Below are positions 35,807 through 44,676 of a stretch of 64,000 nt of DNA, one piece after another. Under the pieces are notes generated by a model. That model was not told where the DNA came from. It searched no databases and worked only from the letters and a program-made list of their open reading frames with translations. The translations under genes were made by a program, and so were the position numbers. Origin of the DNA: Lysobacter soli (GTDB lineage: Bacteria; Pseudomonadota; Gammaproteobacteria; Xanthomonadales; Xanthomonadaceae); assembly GCF_003382285.1 (NCBI RefSeq), contig NZ_QTJR01000002.1:1-64000 (forward strand). The letters run 5' to 3'. Position 1 is the first letter of the stretch; each line of letters opens with the position of its first letter.

Positions 35807-38800
35807 TCAATGCCTGGGGTACGCCGCGTCCGCGTCGATGCCGACCTTGACCTCCGTACCGCCGCCCGACCTGCCGCTGATGGACAACGTCGCGCCGATC
35901 AGCAGTGCGCGTTCGCGCATGCCCTTCAGGCCCCAGTGGCGCTCCACGCCCATCCGGTCATCTGCGATGCCGATGCCGTCGTCCTGCACGGTCAGGACGA
36001 CACCGGAATCGCCGTAGGTCAGGCGGATGTCCACGCGCGTGCCGTTTGAATGCACGCAGGCGTTGCTGATCGCCTCGCGCCCGATCTGGCGCAGCTCCTC
36101 GTAGACGACGGGCTGAAGCGGTCGCGGCGGCAACGGCACGGTGATGTCGCACACGAGCTGGTGCTCGGCCGCAAGTTCCTGCGCGTGCCGCCCAAGCGCC
36201 TCGGCCAGGTCCATCGTGCTCGCTTCGGGATCGCGCAGCTGGTGGATGCGGTCGCGCCCTTCGCGGATGGTGTCCTGCGTGCGATCGAGCACGCGCTCCA
36301 TCTGTTGGCGGAGCGCCGCGTCCTGCGGCAACTTCGAGGCGAGCGCCTGGAAGCTCAGCAGCATGCCCTGCATGCCTTGCAGGAGGGTGTCGTGCAGGTC
36401 GCGCGCGATGCGGTTGCGTTCCGCCATCTGCGCATCGAAACGATCGCGAAGGCGCGCCGTCGCGTAGCGCAGCCGCAGCGCGTAGAACATCCACAGCACG
36501 AGCGCGAGCGCGGCGACGACGAGCGCCTTGAACCACATCGACTGGATGAACGTCGGCGGCACCGTGAAATCGAGCGACGCGCCCTGCGGGTTCCACACGC
36601 CATCGTTGTTCGCCGCGACGACCCGGAACCGGTAATCGCCCGGCGCGAGGTTGGTGTAGAACGCCTGGCGGCGGTTGCCGGCCTCGACCCAGTCGTCGTC
36701 CACGCCGAGCAGCTGATAGCGGAACCTCACGCGCCTGGGCACCGTCAGGCTCAGCGCGGTGTAGTCGATCTCGATCCGCGAGGCACCCGCGGGCAGTGTC
36801 GCCGACGCGGGATCGCGCAACCGCTGCGACCCGAACGCGAGTCCGGTGATGCTCACCGGCGGCGGCATGCGGTTGCGCGCGAGCCGCGCGGGCTGAACCT
36901 GCACGATCGCGTCCGTCGTCAGGAAGCGCAGCACGCCGTCGCCACCGAGGACGGCGCTGTTCCTCGAATAGCCCGTCACGGCGGGCGCCTTCAGGCCATC
37001 GTCGAAATCGAACAGCTGCGCGTGCAGCGGCGCATCCGGGTCGTCGAAGGCGCGGGCGAGGGCGTCGCGAGACACCCTCGCGATGCCGGCACGCGAAAGC
37101 ATCCAGGTGTAGCCGAGCCGGTCGTCCGCGATCCCGACGACGCCCTGCAGCCAGGGAGCGTCGCGTCCGAGCGGCGTGATCGTCCCGTCGCGCAGCCGCG
37201 CCATGCCGCCCACGCTGGCGAGAAGCACATCGTTGCCCAACGGCTGCAACGCGGTGATCTCGCCGCCCGGGATGTCGTCCTTGTTCCACACCACGCGGGT
37301 GTCGGGAAGTTCCATGTAGACCAGCCCGCGCGAACGCACGTGGGCGAGCAGCCCGTTGCGGTAGGCGATCAGCGTGGTGACCTTGAGCGGCCCGTCCGGT
37401 CCATCGGGCAGGCTGTCGGTCCAGCTTCCGTTCTCGTAGCGCGTGATGCCGCCGCGCGTGCGACTGAACCACAGGCGCCCGTCCGGCGTCGCCACGCAGT
37501 CCAGCACATTGCGGCGCTTGTCGGTGGGGATGCGCTCGAAACGCTGCCCGACGCCGCGGAAGAAGGCATCGCTGGTCGCGAACCAGACGACGCCCATCGC
37601 GTCCTCGCACAGGGCCTGCGGGTTGTTGAGGCCATCGAGCAGCCGCGTCGTGATGCCCTTCGGCGAAATCCCGTACAGGCTGTCGGAATCGGCGGCGTAG
37701 ACGGTTCCGTCGCGCGCGCCCATCACGATGTAGCCGAATCGCGAATATGCGGGGATGTCGGTCGCCGGGCGCACGTTGGCCGGCGTGAAGCGATCCAGTC
37801 CCGCGCTCGTGCCGATCCAGAGATTGCCTTCGCGGTCTTCCAGGATCGACAACGCACGATCGGAAGACAGGCCGTCGTTCGCGGTGAAGGTTTCCTCGAC
37901 GGGACGGCCGCCGCGGTACAGGGCGTCGGGCGTCGCGATCCGGAACATGCCCGCCGAATACGTGACACCCCAGATCGAACCGTCGCGATCGAACAGGAAC
38001 GTCCGGTACGAATGCGTCGCCGATGCGGCGGGCACCGTGGCGAAGGGCGGCACGTCCGGTCGTGCGAGCGGAACCGACGGCAACCGGCGCGTGCCTTCGA
38101 CGCCGCTCGACTGCCACACGCGCCCGGAGCGGTCTGTCGCGAGGCCCTCGTTGTAGCCATCGCCGCGGGTGCCCGCAATGCCCACGTTGCGGAAGCTCCG
38201 TTCACCGGGGGCCAGCACCAGCGTCCTGGCGCCGTCCGAAACCCAGACGCGTCCATCCCGGCTCTCGGCGATGCCCCATGCGGAGGGCGCGGTGATGCCC
38301 CACTGCGCGCCGATGCTTTCCCAGCGGCCCGCCGCATAACGCATGAACGGGTGGTTCGAATTGCCGGTGATGGTCCAGACCGCGCCCGAGCGGTCCTCCA
38401 GGAAGCGGTACACCCATCGGTCGCTAGCCGCCGGCGAGCGGTCGATCAGCGTTCCGTCGCGCAGCAGTGCGATGCGACCGGACTGGTAGCCGATCCAGAG
38501 GTCGCCGTTGCGCGCCGTCAATAACGCCGACACCGGCTCGCCCACGCGCGCGCCGTTGGCGCGGGCGGGGACGACCTCGAAGCGCACGCCGTCGAAGCGA
38601 TGCAGTCCGCTGTCGCTGCCGGTCCAGAGGAAACCATCGGGCGTCTGCGCGAGGGCATAGATGCCCAGCGGCACGCCGTCCTCGGCGGTCCATCGTGTGT
38701 GTCGGAACTGGTTGATCCCGACGTTGGGATCCAGCGCATGCACGGCCGCCGCGCACAGCAGCATCGCAAGACCGGAAAGGACTGCCAGGAGATGGCGCAC
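35807..38800 (-). CDS. Two-component propeller sensor histidine kinase (HisKA_3)
   Basis: 997 residues from a GTG at 38800 (GGGGG a few bases upstream); an ATG at 38872 in the same frame would add a poorly plausible N-terminal extension. A signal peptide (LLAVLSGLAMLLCAAAVHA) precedes about 12 beta-propeller repeats (WTAEDGVPLGIYALAQTPDG, LEDREGNLWIGTSAGLDRF) and a Y_Y_Y domain (YTNLAPGDYRFRVVAANNDG). One membrane helix (FKALVVAALALVLWMFYAL), the H-box RNRIARDLHDTLLQGMQGML and an HATPase ending (DDGIGIADDR, GLKGMRERA) follow. The periplasmic propeller should bind a ligand, perhaps one processed by the neighbouring exported hydrolases. Confidence 0.92.
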   Translation of the reverse strand: MRHLLAVLSGLAMLLCAAAVHALDPNVGINQFRHTRWTAEDGVPLGIYALAQTPDGFLWTGSDSGLHRFDGVRFEVVPARANGARVGEPVSALLTARNGDLWIGYQSGRIALLRDGTLIDRSPAASDRWVYRFLEDRSGAVWTITGNSNHPFMRYAAGRWESIGAQWGITAPSAWGIAESRDGRVWVSDGARTLVLAPGERSFRNVGIAGTRGDGYNEGLATDRSGRVWQSSGVEGTRRLPSVPLARPDVPPFATVPAASATHSYRTFLFDRDGSIWGVTYSAGMFRIATPDALYRGGRPVEETFTANDGLSSDRALSILEDREGNLWIGTSAGLDRFTPANVRPATDIPAYSRFGYIVMGARDGTVYAADSDSLYGISPKGITTRLLDGLNNPQALCEDAMGVVWFATSDAFFRGVGQRFERIPTDKRRNVLDCVATPDGRLWFSRTRGGITRYENGSWTDSLPDGPDGPLKVTTLIAYRNGLLAHVRSRGLVYMELPDTRVVWNKDDIPGGEITALQPLGNDVLLASVGGMARLRDGTITPLGRDAPWLQGVVGIADDRLGYTWMLSRAGIARVSRDALARAFDDPDAPLHAQLFDFDDGLKAPAVTGYSRNSAVLGGDGVLRFLTTDAIVQVQPARLARNRMPPPVSITGLAFGSQRLRDPASATLPAGASRIEIDYTALSLTVPRRVRFRYQLLGVDDDWVEAGNRRQAFYTNLAPGDYRFRVVAANNDGVWNPQGASLDFTVPPTFIQSMWFKALVVAALALVLWMFYALRLRYATARLRDRFDAQMAERNRIARDLHDTLLQGMQGMLLSFQALASKLPQDAALRQQMERVLDRTQDTIREGRDRIHQLRDPEASTMDLAEALGRHAQELAAEHQLVCDITVPLPPRPLQPVVYEELRQIGREAISNACVHSNGTRVDIRLTYGDSGVVLTVQDDGIGIADDRMGVERHWGLKGMRERALLIGATLSISGRSGGGTEVKVGIDADAAYPRH

Positions 38801-39222
38801 CACAGCCCCCGTAGGCTGTCTGATCGTGTGGGGTTGATCGCGTGCGCGGAGTCCCCTCGCGCAGGAGCCCATCCTAACCGTTCTCCAGCCAGGACCGGCT
38901 CATCCTTTCGACGTATGACTACCGTCCGGTAGTCGGCACTTCTTCGTGCAACCGAAGCGTAAGGCAACCTCGCACGACGATGCGAACGGTTGCGGATGAC
39001 ATCGATACGTCGCCCGCTTTTCCTCTGACCGACAGCACCCGGGATAGTCAACGTTGAAAGGCGCGCGTAGCGGTCAGGCGCGTTCGGGATCGACAACGAA
39101 CCGGCCAGCGGCACGTCAACGGCAGGCCGATGCCCACGTCCAGCTGCCAGTCGCCGAAATGAATCCCGCGGTGGAACGCTTCTCTGTTAGCGTTCGAACC
39201 CTGCCGCGAGGAAAAACATCAC
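38801..39222. other. Divergent intergenic region upstream of the propeller kinase and HEPN-like gene
   Basis: 422 bp without a credible gene. The one clear element is the palindrome listed separately at 38917-38934. The part from 38940 to 39060 is less GC-rich and probably holds promoters. The ribosome site GAGGAAA for the rightward gene is at about 39206-39212. Confidence 0.4.
38917..38934. promoter_or_regulatory. Perfect palindrome GACTACCG-TC-CGGTAGTC
   Basis: Eight-base inverted half-sites around a two-base centre, 117 bases upstream of the propeller-kinase start. The TACC...GGTA halves resemble NarL-type sites, which suggests autoregulation by the regulator at 34411. This is inference. 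Confidence 0.5.
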
Positions 39223-39663
39223 ATGGGCACGAGTCCGGAAGGTCTGCTGCACTACGCGAAAGAGTTCATGGATGCGGCGAACGTGGTCGCCGACGAGAGC
39301 GTGATGGCGAGCCACACGCTGATCGGGCATTCGATCGAGCTGGGCCTGAAGGCATTCCTGCTGGCGAAGGGAATTCCCATGGAGCAGCTGAAATTCAAGC
39401 CGTATGGGCACGACCTCGGTTACATGCTCGACGCGGCCGATGCGCTGGACCTCAACAGCTATGTCGAGTTCGCCGCGGACCATCGCACGGCGATCGGGGT
39501 CCTGAACGACGTCTATTCCACGCACGGATTCCGCTACTACGAGCCGAACACCGTGCCGGTTCCCGAGTGGAAGACCGTCAACGATGTAGCCGACCGCCTG
39601 GTCCAGCGCCTGCGCGAAATCACGCAGGAAGCCAGCAGGACATGGAACCAGGAGCCCGCCTGA
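39223..39663 (+). CDS. HEPN-like small protein
   Basis: 146 all-helical residues with GAGGAAA before the ATG. The pattern YAKEFMDAANVVADESVM, then HTLIGHSIELGLKAFLLAKGI and KPYGHDLGYMLDAAD fits HEPN domains (His and Glu in the helix pair, GHDL motif) found in nucleotide-binding or RNase partners. No nucleotidyltransferase or other toxin-antitoxin partner is adjacent, so it may not be a toxin. It faces the XRE gene across a strong hairpin terminator. Confidence 0.65.
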   Translation: MGTSPEGLLHYAKEFMDAANVVADESVMASHTLIGHSIELGLKAFLLAKGIPMEQLKFKPYGHDLGYMLDAADALDLNSYVEFAADHRTAIGVLNDVYSTHGFRYYEPNTVPVPEWKTVNDVADRLVQRLREITQEASRTWNQEPA

Positions 39664-39708
39664 GCGCGCAGGTCCTGCCGTCCGACTTCTACGATGCCGC
39701 TGCGAAAC

Positions 39709-39740
39709 GATGGCATCCCCGCCTTCGCGGGGATGCCATC
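39709..39740. terminator. Bidirectional hairpin terminator
   Basis: GATGGCATCCCCGC-CTTC-GCGGGGATGCCATC is a perfect 14-base stem with a CTTC loop, exactly between the convergent stops at 39663 and 39749. Its core resembles the CCGGCCTTCGCCGGG repeat family found elsewhere here. It lacks a long T run but its position strongly supports termination on both strands. Confidence 0.75.
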
Positions 39741-39748
39741 GGGCTGGA

Positions 39749-40186
39749 TCAGGAAAGCGACTCCAGCCGCGCCCGTGCTTCCTTCTTGCCCAGCCCGCGC
39801 AGGCTCGCCAGCTTCGGCAGCTGCGACTTGCGCGGTACGGACTTGCCCTGTTCCCAGTGATAGATCGACTGGCCGCTCACGCCGGCCAACGCGCCGAAAT
39901 CCGCGGCCGACAGGCCCAGCTTCGCGCGCAGCGACTGCAGGCCCTTGGCGCTGAAGCGCATGCGCGTACCCGTGTCCTCGCCTTCCGGCGCGCTCGCCGC
40001 CGCAGCCGGGCGCGTCTTCGCCGCCTGCTTCAGCCGGCGCTCCAGCTGCGCCACCTGACGCTTCAATTCGGCGATTTCCCGGCGATACGTGCCGCTGGCT
40101 TTCCGTAGCGTTTCAACTTCCGCACGAACTTCCTTGCGTGCGAGTCGGGAAATTTCAGCCTTCAGCACCGTTCCGAGATTCGGCAT
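39749..40186 (-). CDS. XRE-type helix-turn-helix protein with N-terminal coiled coil
   Basis: 145 residues from the ATG at 40186; an ATG at 40204 would add six residues and is nearly as likely. The N-terminal half is a long helix/coiled coil (ISRLARKEVRAEVETLRK, REIAELKRQVAQLERRLKQA). The XRE helix-turn-helix is at the C-terminal end (LRAKLGLSAADFGALAGVSG, IYHWEQGKSVPRKSQL). The domain order suggests a DNA-binding protein that oligomerises through its N terminus. Target genes cannot be told from the sequence. Confidence 0.82.
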   Translation of the reverse strand: MPNLGTVLKAEISRLARKEVRAEVETLRKASGTYRREIAELKRQVAQLERRLKQAAKTRPAAAASAPEGEDTGTRMRFSAKGLQSLRAKLGLSAADFGALAGVSGQSIYHWEQGKSVPRKSQLPKLASLRGLGKKEARARLESLS

Positions 40187-40270
40187 GCGCAGCTCATCAA
40201 CCATTGGGAGAAGCCCAATAAGCTAACACTCCGCTCGAATCGGGCACGTGGAAGAGGGCTGCCCGCGCCG

Positions 40271-41212
40271 TCAGGCCTCCACGACCACGCTCCGCCTGAT
40301 GAAGGCGCGGGCCGCATCGCGGTCGCGCGCGGCCTCGCTTTCCAGCCATTCGCGAAAGCGCGCGATCTTGCGGCTGTCGTGCCGCGCCGCGGGGTAGGTG
40401 AACCAGAACGCGCGGCCGTCGCTGACCACCAGCTCGTGCGCGGGCACCAGGCGGCCGGCGTCGATTTCGTTGCGGAACAGGATGGGCGAGCCGATCGCGA
40501 CGCCCTGTCCGGCAATCGCCGCGGCGATGTCCAGGTATTCCGCCGACAGCTGCGTGCCGAAGCGGCCGGGCGGAATGTCCGCATCGAAACCGAGCGCGCG
40601 GTACCAGCGCGACCACCAGTCGGGACGGCCCAGCAGCGGCACCGGCAACGGCGTGCGCGGGTCGCGGCCCAGCTCCGCCACCGCCGCGCGCAGCGAAGGC
40701 GCGCACAGCGGCATGAAGAGGCTGGGCAACAGTTCGACTGCGCGCAGGCCGGGCCAGTGGCCATGGCCGTTGCGGATTGCGGCGTCGTAGCGGCCGTCGG
40801 TGAGGTCTTCGGCAACGGCCGACAGATCCAGTTCCAGCGCGATGTCCGGATGGCGCGTGCGGAACCGGCCGAGCTTCGGCGTCAGCCAGCTCGTGCCCAG
40901 CGAAGGCAACGTCGTGAGCGACAGGTGGGTGTCGTCGACCTCGGCCGCCTGCACGAAACTCGCGCGCAACGCGGCGAAGGCGTCGATGGCCTCGCGCGCG
41001 ACGATCTCGCCGCCGCGCGTCAGCATCACGTGGTTGGCATGGCGCACGAACAGCGCGACGCCGATCTGCTGTTCCAGGCGACGCACGTGGTAGCTCACCG
41101 ACGCGGCCGTGGTGTCCAGCTCCTGCGCCGCCCGGGAAAAGCTGCCCAGCCGGGCGGCGGCCTCGAAGGCCCGGATCGCGGCGAGCGAAGGGAATCGGCG
41201 GTCGCTGACCAT
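40271..41212 (-). CDS. LysR-family transcriptional regulator (GcvA-like)
   Basis: 313 residues from the ATG at 41212; an ATG at 41239 is less probable. The winged helix-turn-helix reads FPSLAAIRAFEAAARLGSFSRAAQELDTTAASVSYHVRRLEQQIG. The effector domain follows with DPRTPLPVPLLGRPDWW and ILFRNEIDAGRLVPAHELVV, typical of GcvA/AmpR-type members. It is divergent from the Tat-exported gene at 41312 with a 99-base gap, so it probably controls that gene. Confidence 0.9.
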   Translation of the reverse strand: MVSDRRFPSLAAIRAFEAAARLGSFSRAAQELDTTAASVSYHVRRLEQQIGVALFVRHANHVMLTRGGEIVAREAIDAFAALRASFVQAAEVDDTHLSLTTLPSLGTSWLTPKLGRFRTRHPDIALELDLSAVAEDLTDGRYDAAIRNGHGHWPGLRAVELLPSLFMPLCAPSLRAAVAELGRDPRTPLPVPLLGRPDWWSRWYRALGFDADIPPGRFGTQLSAEYLDIAAAIAGQGVAIGSPILFRNEIDAGRLVPAHELVVSDGRAFWFTYPAARHDSRKIARFREWLESEAARDRDAARAFIRRSVVVEA

Positions 41213-41311
41213 AAGTCTGGCTGAGTGTGCGGGCCGCATTTCGGGTGGTCAACGCAATCCCGCCGTCCCCATGATCGGCGCACGGTTCCCCGCCGGACAG
41301 GAGCGCCACCC

Positions 41312-42436
41312 ATGCCAGGACCATCCTTCACGCGCGATCTTCAGGACGCAGGTTTCGGGCTCGACGCCCGCTTCGACTCACGCCGCCGGTTCCTTGCCGC
41401 GGCCGCGGGCGCGGCGACGTGCTCGCTCGTATCGCCCGCCTTTGCGTTCGCTCCGCCCATCGCGCAGGCCTCGGCCCATGCGCAGGACTGGCGATGGCTC
41501 GTCGGCACCTGGGACGTGTGGCATCGGCGCCTGAAGGACCGCCTCGCCGGCAGCGACGAGTGGGAGGAGTTCCCCGGCAAGAGCGCCTTCTGGCAGACGA
41601 TGGATGGGCTCGGCAACGTGGACGACAACATCGTCGACATTCCATCGGGCACGTATCGCGGACTGAGCGTGCGCGCCTTCGATCCGGTCGCCCGCACGTG
41701 GGCGATCTGGTGGCTCGACGGCCGCAATCCCACGCATATCGATCCGCCCGTGCGCGGCGCCTTCAAGGGCGAACACGCCGAGTTCGTCGGCCGCGACACC
41801 TTCAAGGATCGCCCCATCGTCATGCGCTTCCGCTGGCACGACGTGCACGGTGCGCGGCCGTGGTGGGAGCAGGCGTTCTCGCCCGACGATGGCAAAAGCT
41901 GGGAGGTCAACTGGCGCAACTACTTCACGCGCACCTCGCCGCAGCCGCACGCGCTGCCGAAACTTGCCGACGCGCCGAAGGATTTCGACTTCCTCGTCGG
42001 ACGCTGGAAGGTCAGCCATCGCCGCCTGCGCGAACGCCTCGTCGGCAGCGACCAGTGGGATGAATTCGGCGGCACGCTGGTCAACTGGCCCGTGCTCGGC
42101 GGCAAGGGCAACGTCGGCGACAACGTCATGGACTTTCCCAGCGGCACGGTGCGCGGCGTCGGCTTGCGCTCGTTCGATGAAGCCAGCCGGCAGTGGTCGA
42201 GCTGGTGGCTCGATGGCCGCACGCCGACCGACATCGCCGCGCCCGTGCGGGGCGGCTTCGAAGGCGACGTCGGCACGTTCATCGGCGACGACACCGTCGC
42301 GGGTCGCCCGGTGAAGACGCGTGTGACGTGGTCGCGCATCACGCCCACGTCCGCACGCTGGGAGCAATCCAGCTCCGCCGACGGCGGCAAGACGTGGGAA
42401 AGCAACTGGGTGAGCGATTTCATGCGCGCCGGGTGA
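41312..42436 (+). CDS. Tat-exported protein with duplicated DUF1579-like domain
   Basis: 374 residues; AGGAG lies eight bases before the ATG. The leader has SRRRFLAAAAGAATCSLVSP, a twin-Arg signal. Two homologous halves follow. Residues 60-215 carry WLVGTWDVWHRRLKDRLAGS and WWLDGRNPTHIDPPVRGAF, and residues 220-372 carry FLVGRWKVSHRRLRERLVGS and WWLDGRTPTDIAAPVRGGF. This is a clear internal duplication of a lipocalin-like beta-barrel domain. The ligand is unknown. It is divergent from a LysR regulator. Confidence 0.8.
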   Translation: MPGPSFTRDLQDAGFGLDARFDSRRRFLAAAAGAATCSLVSPAFAFAPPIAQASAHAQDWRWLVGTWDVWHRRLKDRLAGSDEWEEFPGKSAFWQTMDGLGNVDDNIVDIPSGTYRGLSVRAFDPVARTWAIWWLDGRNPTHIDPPVRGAFKGEHAEFVGRDTFKDRPIVMRFRWHDVHGARPWWEQAFSPDDGKSWEVNWRNYFTRTSPQPHALPKLADAPKDFDFLVGRWKVSHRRLRERLVGSDQWDEFGGTLVNWPVLGGKGNVGDNVMDFPSGTVRGVGLRSFDEASRQWSSWWLDGRTPTDIAAPVRGGFEGDVGTFIGDDTVAGRPVKTRVTWSRITPTSARWEQSSSADGGKTWESNWVSDFMRAG

Positions 42437-42447
42437 GGAAGCGGCAG

Positions 42448-43629
42448 CTACGCCGCATCCGCCACTGCATTCGCTTCGCGTCGAGGCTCGCGCGGGCCCA
42501 GTCCCAGCAGCGGGCGCATCCATCCGATGCGGCGTACGAGTTCGAATCCCGCGAACGCCAGTGCGAACGTCGCCACCACGAGCAACGGTCCTTCCACTGC
42601 CGGACGCAGCGCCAGCGGCTGCAGGTTGTGCGCGAGCACGACGATGATCGTCTGGTGGAGGATGTAGACCGGGAAGACCGCTTCGGTCAGGTAGCGACGC
42701 GCGCGGCTGTCGCCCGGCGACCAGTGCGCCGCGAAGCCGATGATCGCCACGATCGCCGTCCACTGGAACGTGCCCCACACAGCGCGCATCGTGGTGCGCA
42801 GTGCGTCCGGCGGCGTGACGTCGCCGCTGTAGGCGCTGAAGTACACGACGATCGCCACGTAGCCCAGCACCGCAAGCACGGCGGCCTGCCAGCGCAACGC
42901 GGCGAAGCGATCCCACACCGGCTGCGACTTCGCCACCGCGAAGCCCAGCAGGAACTGCGGCAGGTACTGCGCGTGGTTGTACCAGTCGTCCACCAGCGCG
43001 TGCGTCGATTCGAAGCGGTCGAACATCGTGATTCGCGCCACGATCAGGAACAGCGCCGGCCACAGCAGCAGGCCGACGCCGCGCCCGAACACGCCGGCGA
43101 TGCGGTCGCACACGCGGGAGAGTCCATCCGGCGCGATCCACTTCAGCAGGCACAGCACCACCGTGTAGACCCACAGGTAGGCGACGAACCACAGGTGGTT
43201 CCAGGTCGGCACGTCAAGGCAGTCGCCGTCGCGGCAGAAGTTCTGGTCGTTTTGCAGGTAGCGGGCCCAGAAGGCGAGGTAGCCGTCGTGGTACCCGCCG
43301 GGCAGCCGCTCGACCACTTCGTAATAGGACTGCGGCGGGACGATGACGAGCATGCCGAAGATCAGCGGCACCAGCAGCCGCCACGACCGCTTGCGCAGAA
43401 AGCCCTGCGGCGTCTTGCCGAGCAGGCAGGCGGTCGCCACGCCGGAGATGAAGAACAGCAGCGACAGCCGCCACGGCGAGGTCATCAGCATGAACGGCTC
43501 GAGCGCGTGGCTCGCGAACGGGCTTTTGACGTGCCAGTCCCAGGTCACGTAGTACATGCCGACGTGGTAGAGCACCAGCAGCGCGAAGGCGCCGATCCGG
43601 ACCCAGTCGAGGAAATAGCGGCGGCTCAC
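42448..43629 (-). CDS. Integral-membrane acyltransferase (acyltransferase 3/OpgC-like family)
   Basis: 393 residues from a GTG at 43629, supported by AGGAG nine bases upstream and by the family-typical start SRRYFLDWVRIGAFALLVLY; an ATG at 43704 would add 25 residues. About ten membrane segments are visible, with the catalytic-site His in LLVLYHVGMYYV and later FISGVATACLLG, LWFVAYLWVYTVVL and FPVYILHQTIIVV. Such proteins O-acylate glycans or other envelope molecules at the periplasmic face. The divergent LytTR regulator at 43789 is the likely controller. Confidence 0.88.
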   Translation of the reverse strand: MSRRYFLDWVRIGAFALLVLYHVGMYYVTWDWHVKSPFASHALEPFMLMTSPWRLSLLFFISGVATACLLGKTPQGFLRKRSWRLLVPLIFGMLVIVPPQSYYEVVERLPGGYHDGYLAFWARYLQNDQNFCRDGDCLDVPTWNHLWFVAYLWVYTVVLCLLKWIAPDGLSRVCDRIAGVFGRGVGLLLWPALFLIVARITMFDRFESTHALVDDWYNHAQYLPQFLLGFAVAKSQPVWDRFAALRWQAAVLAVLGYVAIVVYFSAYSGDVTPPDALRTTMRAVWGTFQWTAIVAIIGFAAHWSPGDSRARRYLTEAVFPVYILHQTIIVVLAHNLQPLALRPAVEGPLLVVATFALAFAGFELVRRIGWMRPLLGLGPREPRREANAVADAA

Positions 43630-43788
43630 GGCGGCGTGCTCCTGCAGGGAAGTTGCAGCCACATTCGGTTCCGCGAGCGCGGGCTTCCACCGTGAAGTGA
43701 CCATCCGGCGGGGCTTTGGGACGAATCGCGGGCCCGCAGGGACGAGCCGGGACGGACCCCCGGCACCGTGCCCCTACAATCCCGCTCG

Positions 43789-44676
43789 ATGAATGCGCCC
43801 TCCGCTCCGACGCCGTCGCCCGTCCCGTTCCGGTCGCATGCGCGGCGCCGCGCGTTCGAGATCGGCTTCTGGGTCGTCACCACGCTCATCAATGCCGTCG
43901 CCAACAGCGTGACGGTGCTGATGGACATCCGCCGCACCCGGCTGGATTTCGGCGCCTGGGAGCCGGTGACCTGGGAGTGGTCGAGCGCCGTGCTCATGCT
44001 GGCGCTGGCGCCGGCCGTGGTCTGGTTCACCCGCCGCGTGCCGCTTCACTGGGACACCTGGCGCCGGACGCTGCCGCTGTATGTGCTGGCCAGCCTCGTG
44101 TTCAACCTGGCCCACGTGCTCGGCATGGTCGCGATCCGCGAGGTCGTCTATGCGGCGCACGGCGCGGAGTACGACTTCGGACCCTGGCTGGAGCAGTTGG
44201 GCTACGAATACCTCAAGGACGTGCGCAGCTTCGCGAGCATGGTGGTGCTGGTCGAAGGCTACCGCTTCATCCGCCGACGCCTGCAGGGCGAGGCGAGCCT
44301 GCTCGGCGAACCCGACGAAGGCCCGCCGGTCGAGCCGGTCGAACGTCCCGAGCGCTTCCTCATCCGCAAGCTCGGTCGCGAATTCCTCGTCGCCGCCAAC
44401 GACATCGAATGGCTGCAGGCCGCGGGCAACTACGTGAACCTGCGCGTGCGCGGCCACGACTATCCGCTGCGCTGCACGATGGCGACGATCGAGGAGCGAC
44501 TGGATCCTTCGCGCTTCGCACGGATACATCGCAGTTACATGGTGAACCTCGGGCAGGTGGCCTCGATCGAGCCGCTCGACACGGGCGATGCGCGCGTGCA
44601 TCTGTCCGACGGCACGGTGCTGCCGTGCAGCCGCCGTCATCGTGATGCATTGCGCGAACGCGCGGGTTTCGCGTGA
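43789..44676 (+). CDS. Membrane-anchored LytTR transcriptional regulator
   Basis: 295 residues. Four membrane helices occupy residues 22-165 (IGFWVVTTLINAVANSV, VLMLALAPAVVWF, LPLYVLASLVFNLAHVLGMV, SMVVLVEGYRFI). The C-terminal 100 residues form a LytTR DNA-binding domain (FLIRKLGREFLVAANDIEWL, ARIHRSYMVNLGQV). One-component regulators of this layout usually control an adjacent membrane protein. Here the divergent acyltransferase, with a 159-base shared gap, is the obvious target. Confidence 0.88.
   Translation: MNAPSAPTPSPVPFRSHARRRAFEIGFWVVTTLINAVANSVTVLMDIRRTRLDFGAWEPVTWEWSSAVLMLALAPAVVWFTRRVPLHWDTWRRTLPLYVLASLVFNLAHVLGMVAIREVVYAAHGAEYDFGPWLEQLGYEYLKDVRSFASMVVLVEGYRFIRRRLQGEASLLGEPDEGPPVEPVERPERFLIRKLGREFLVAANDIEWLQAAGNYVNLRVRGHDYPLRCTMATIEERLDPSRFARIHRSYMVNLGQVASIEPLDTGDARVHLSDGTVLPCSRRHRDALRERAGFA

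Noticed and set aside
36050-38524. 824-codon open frame on the plus strand, antisense to the propeller kinase
   Set aside because: The minus-strand frame contains all propeller, HisKA_3 and HATPase motifs. The plus frame is a composition shadow.
39223-40186. HEPN-like and XRE genes as a toxin-antitoxin pair
   Set aside because: They are convergent and separated by a strong terminator, so they are not co-transcribed. No nucleotidyltransferase antitoxin is present.
41225-41311. Upstream extension of the duplicated DUF1579 gene to an ATG at 41225
   Set aside because: It would bury the twin-Arg leader inside the protein and has no ribosome site. The ATG at 41312 has AGGAG at proper spacing.
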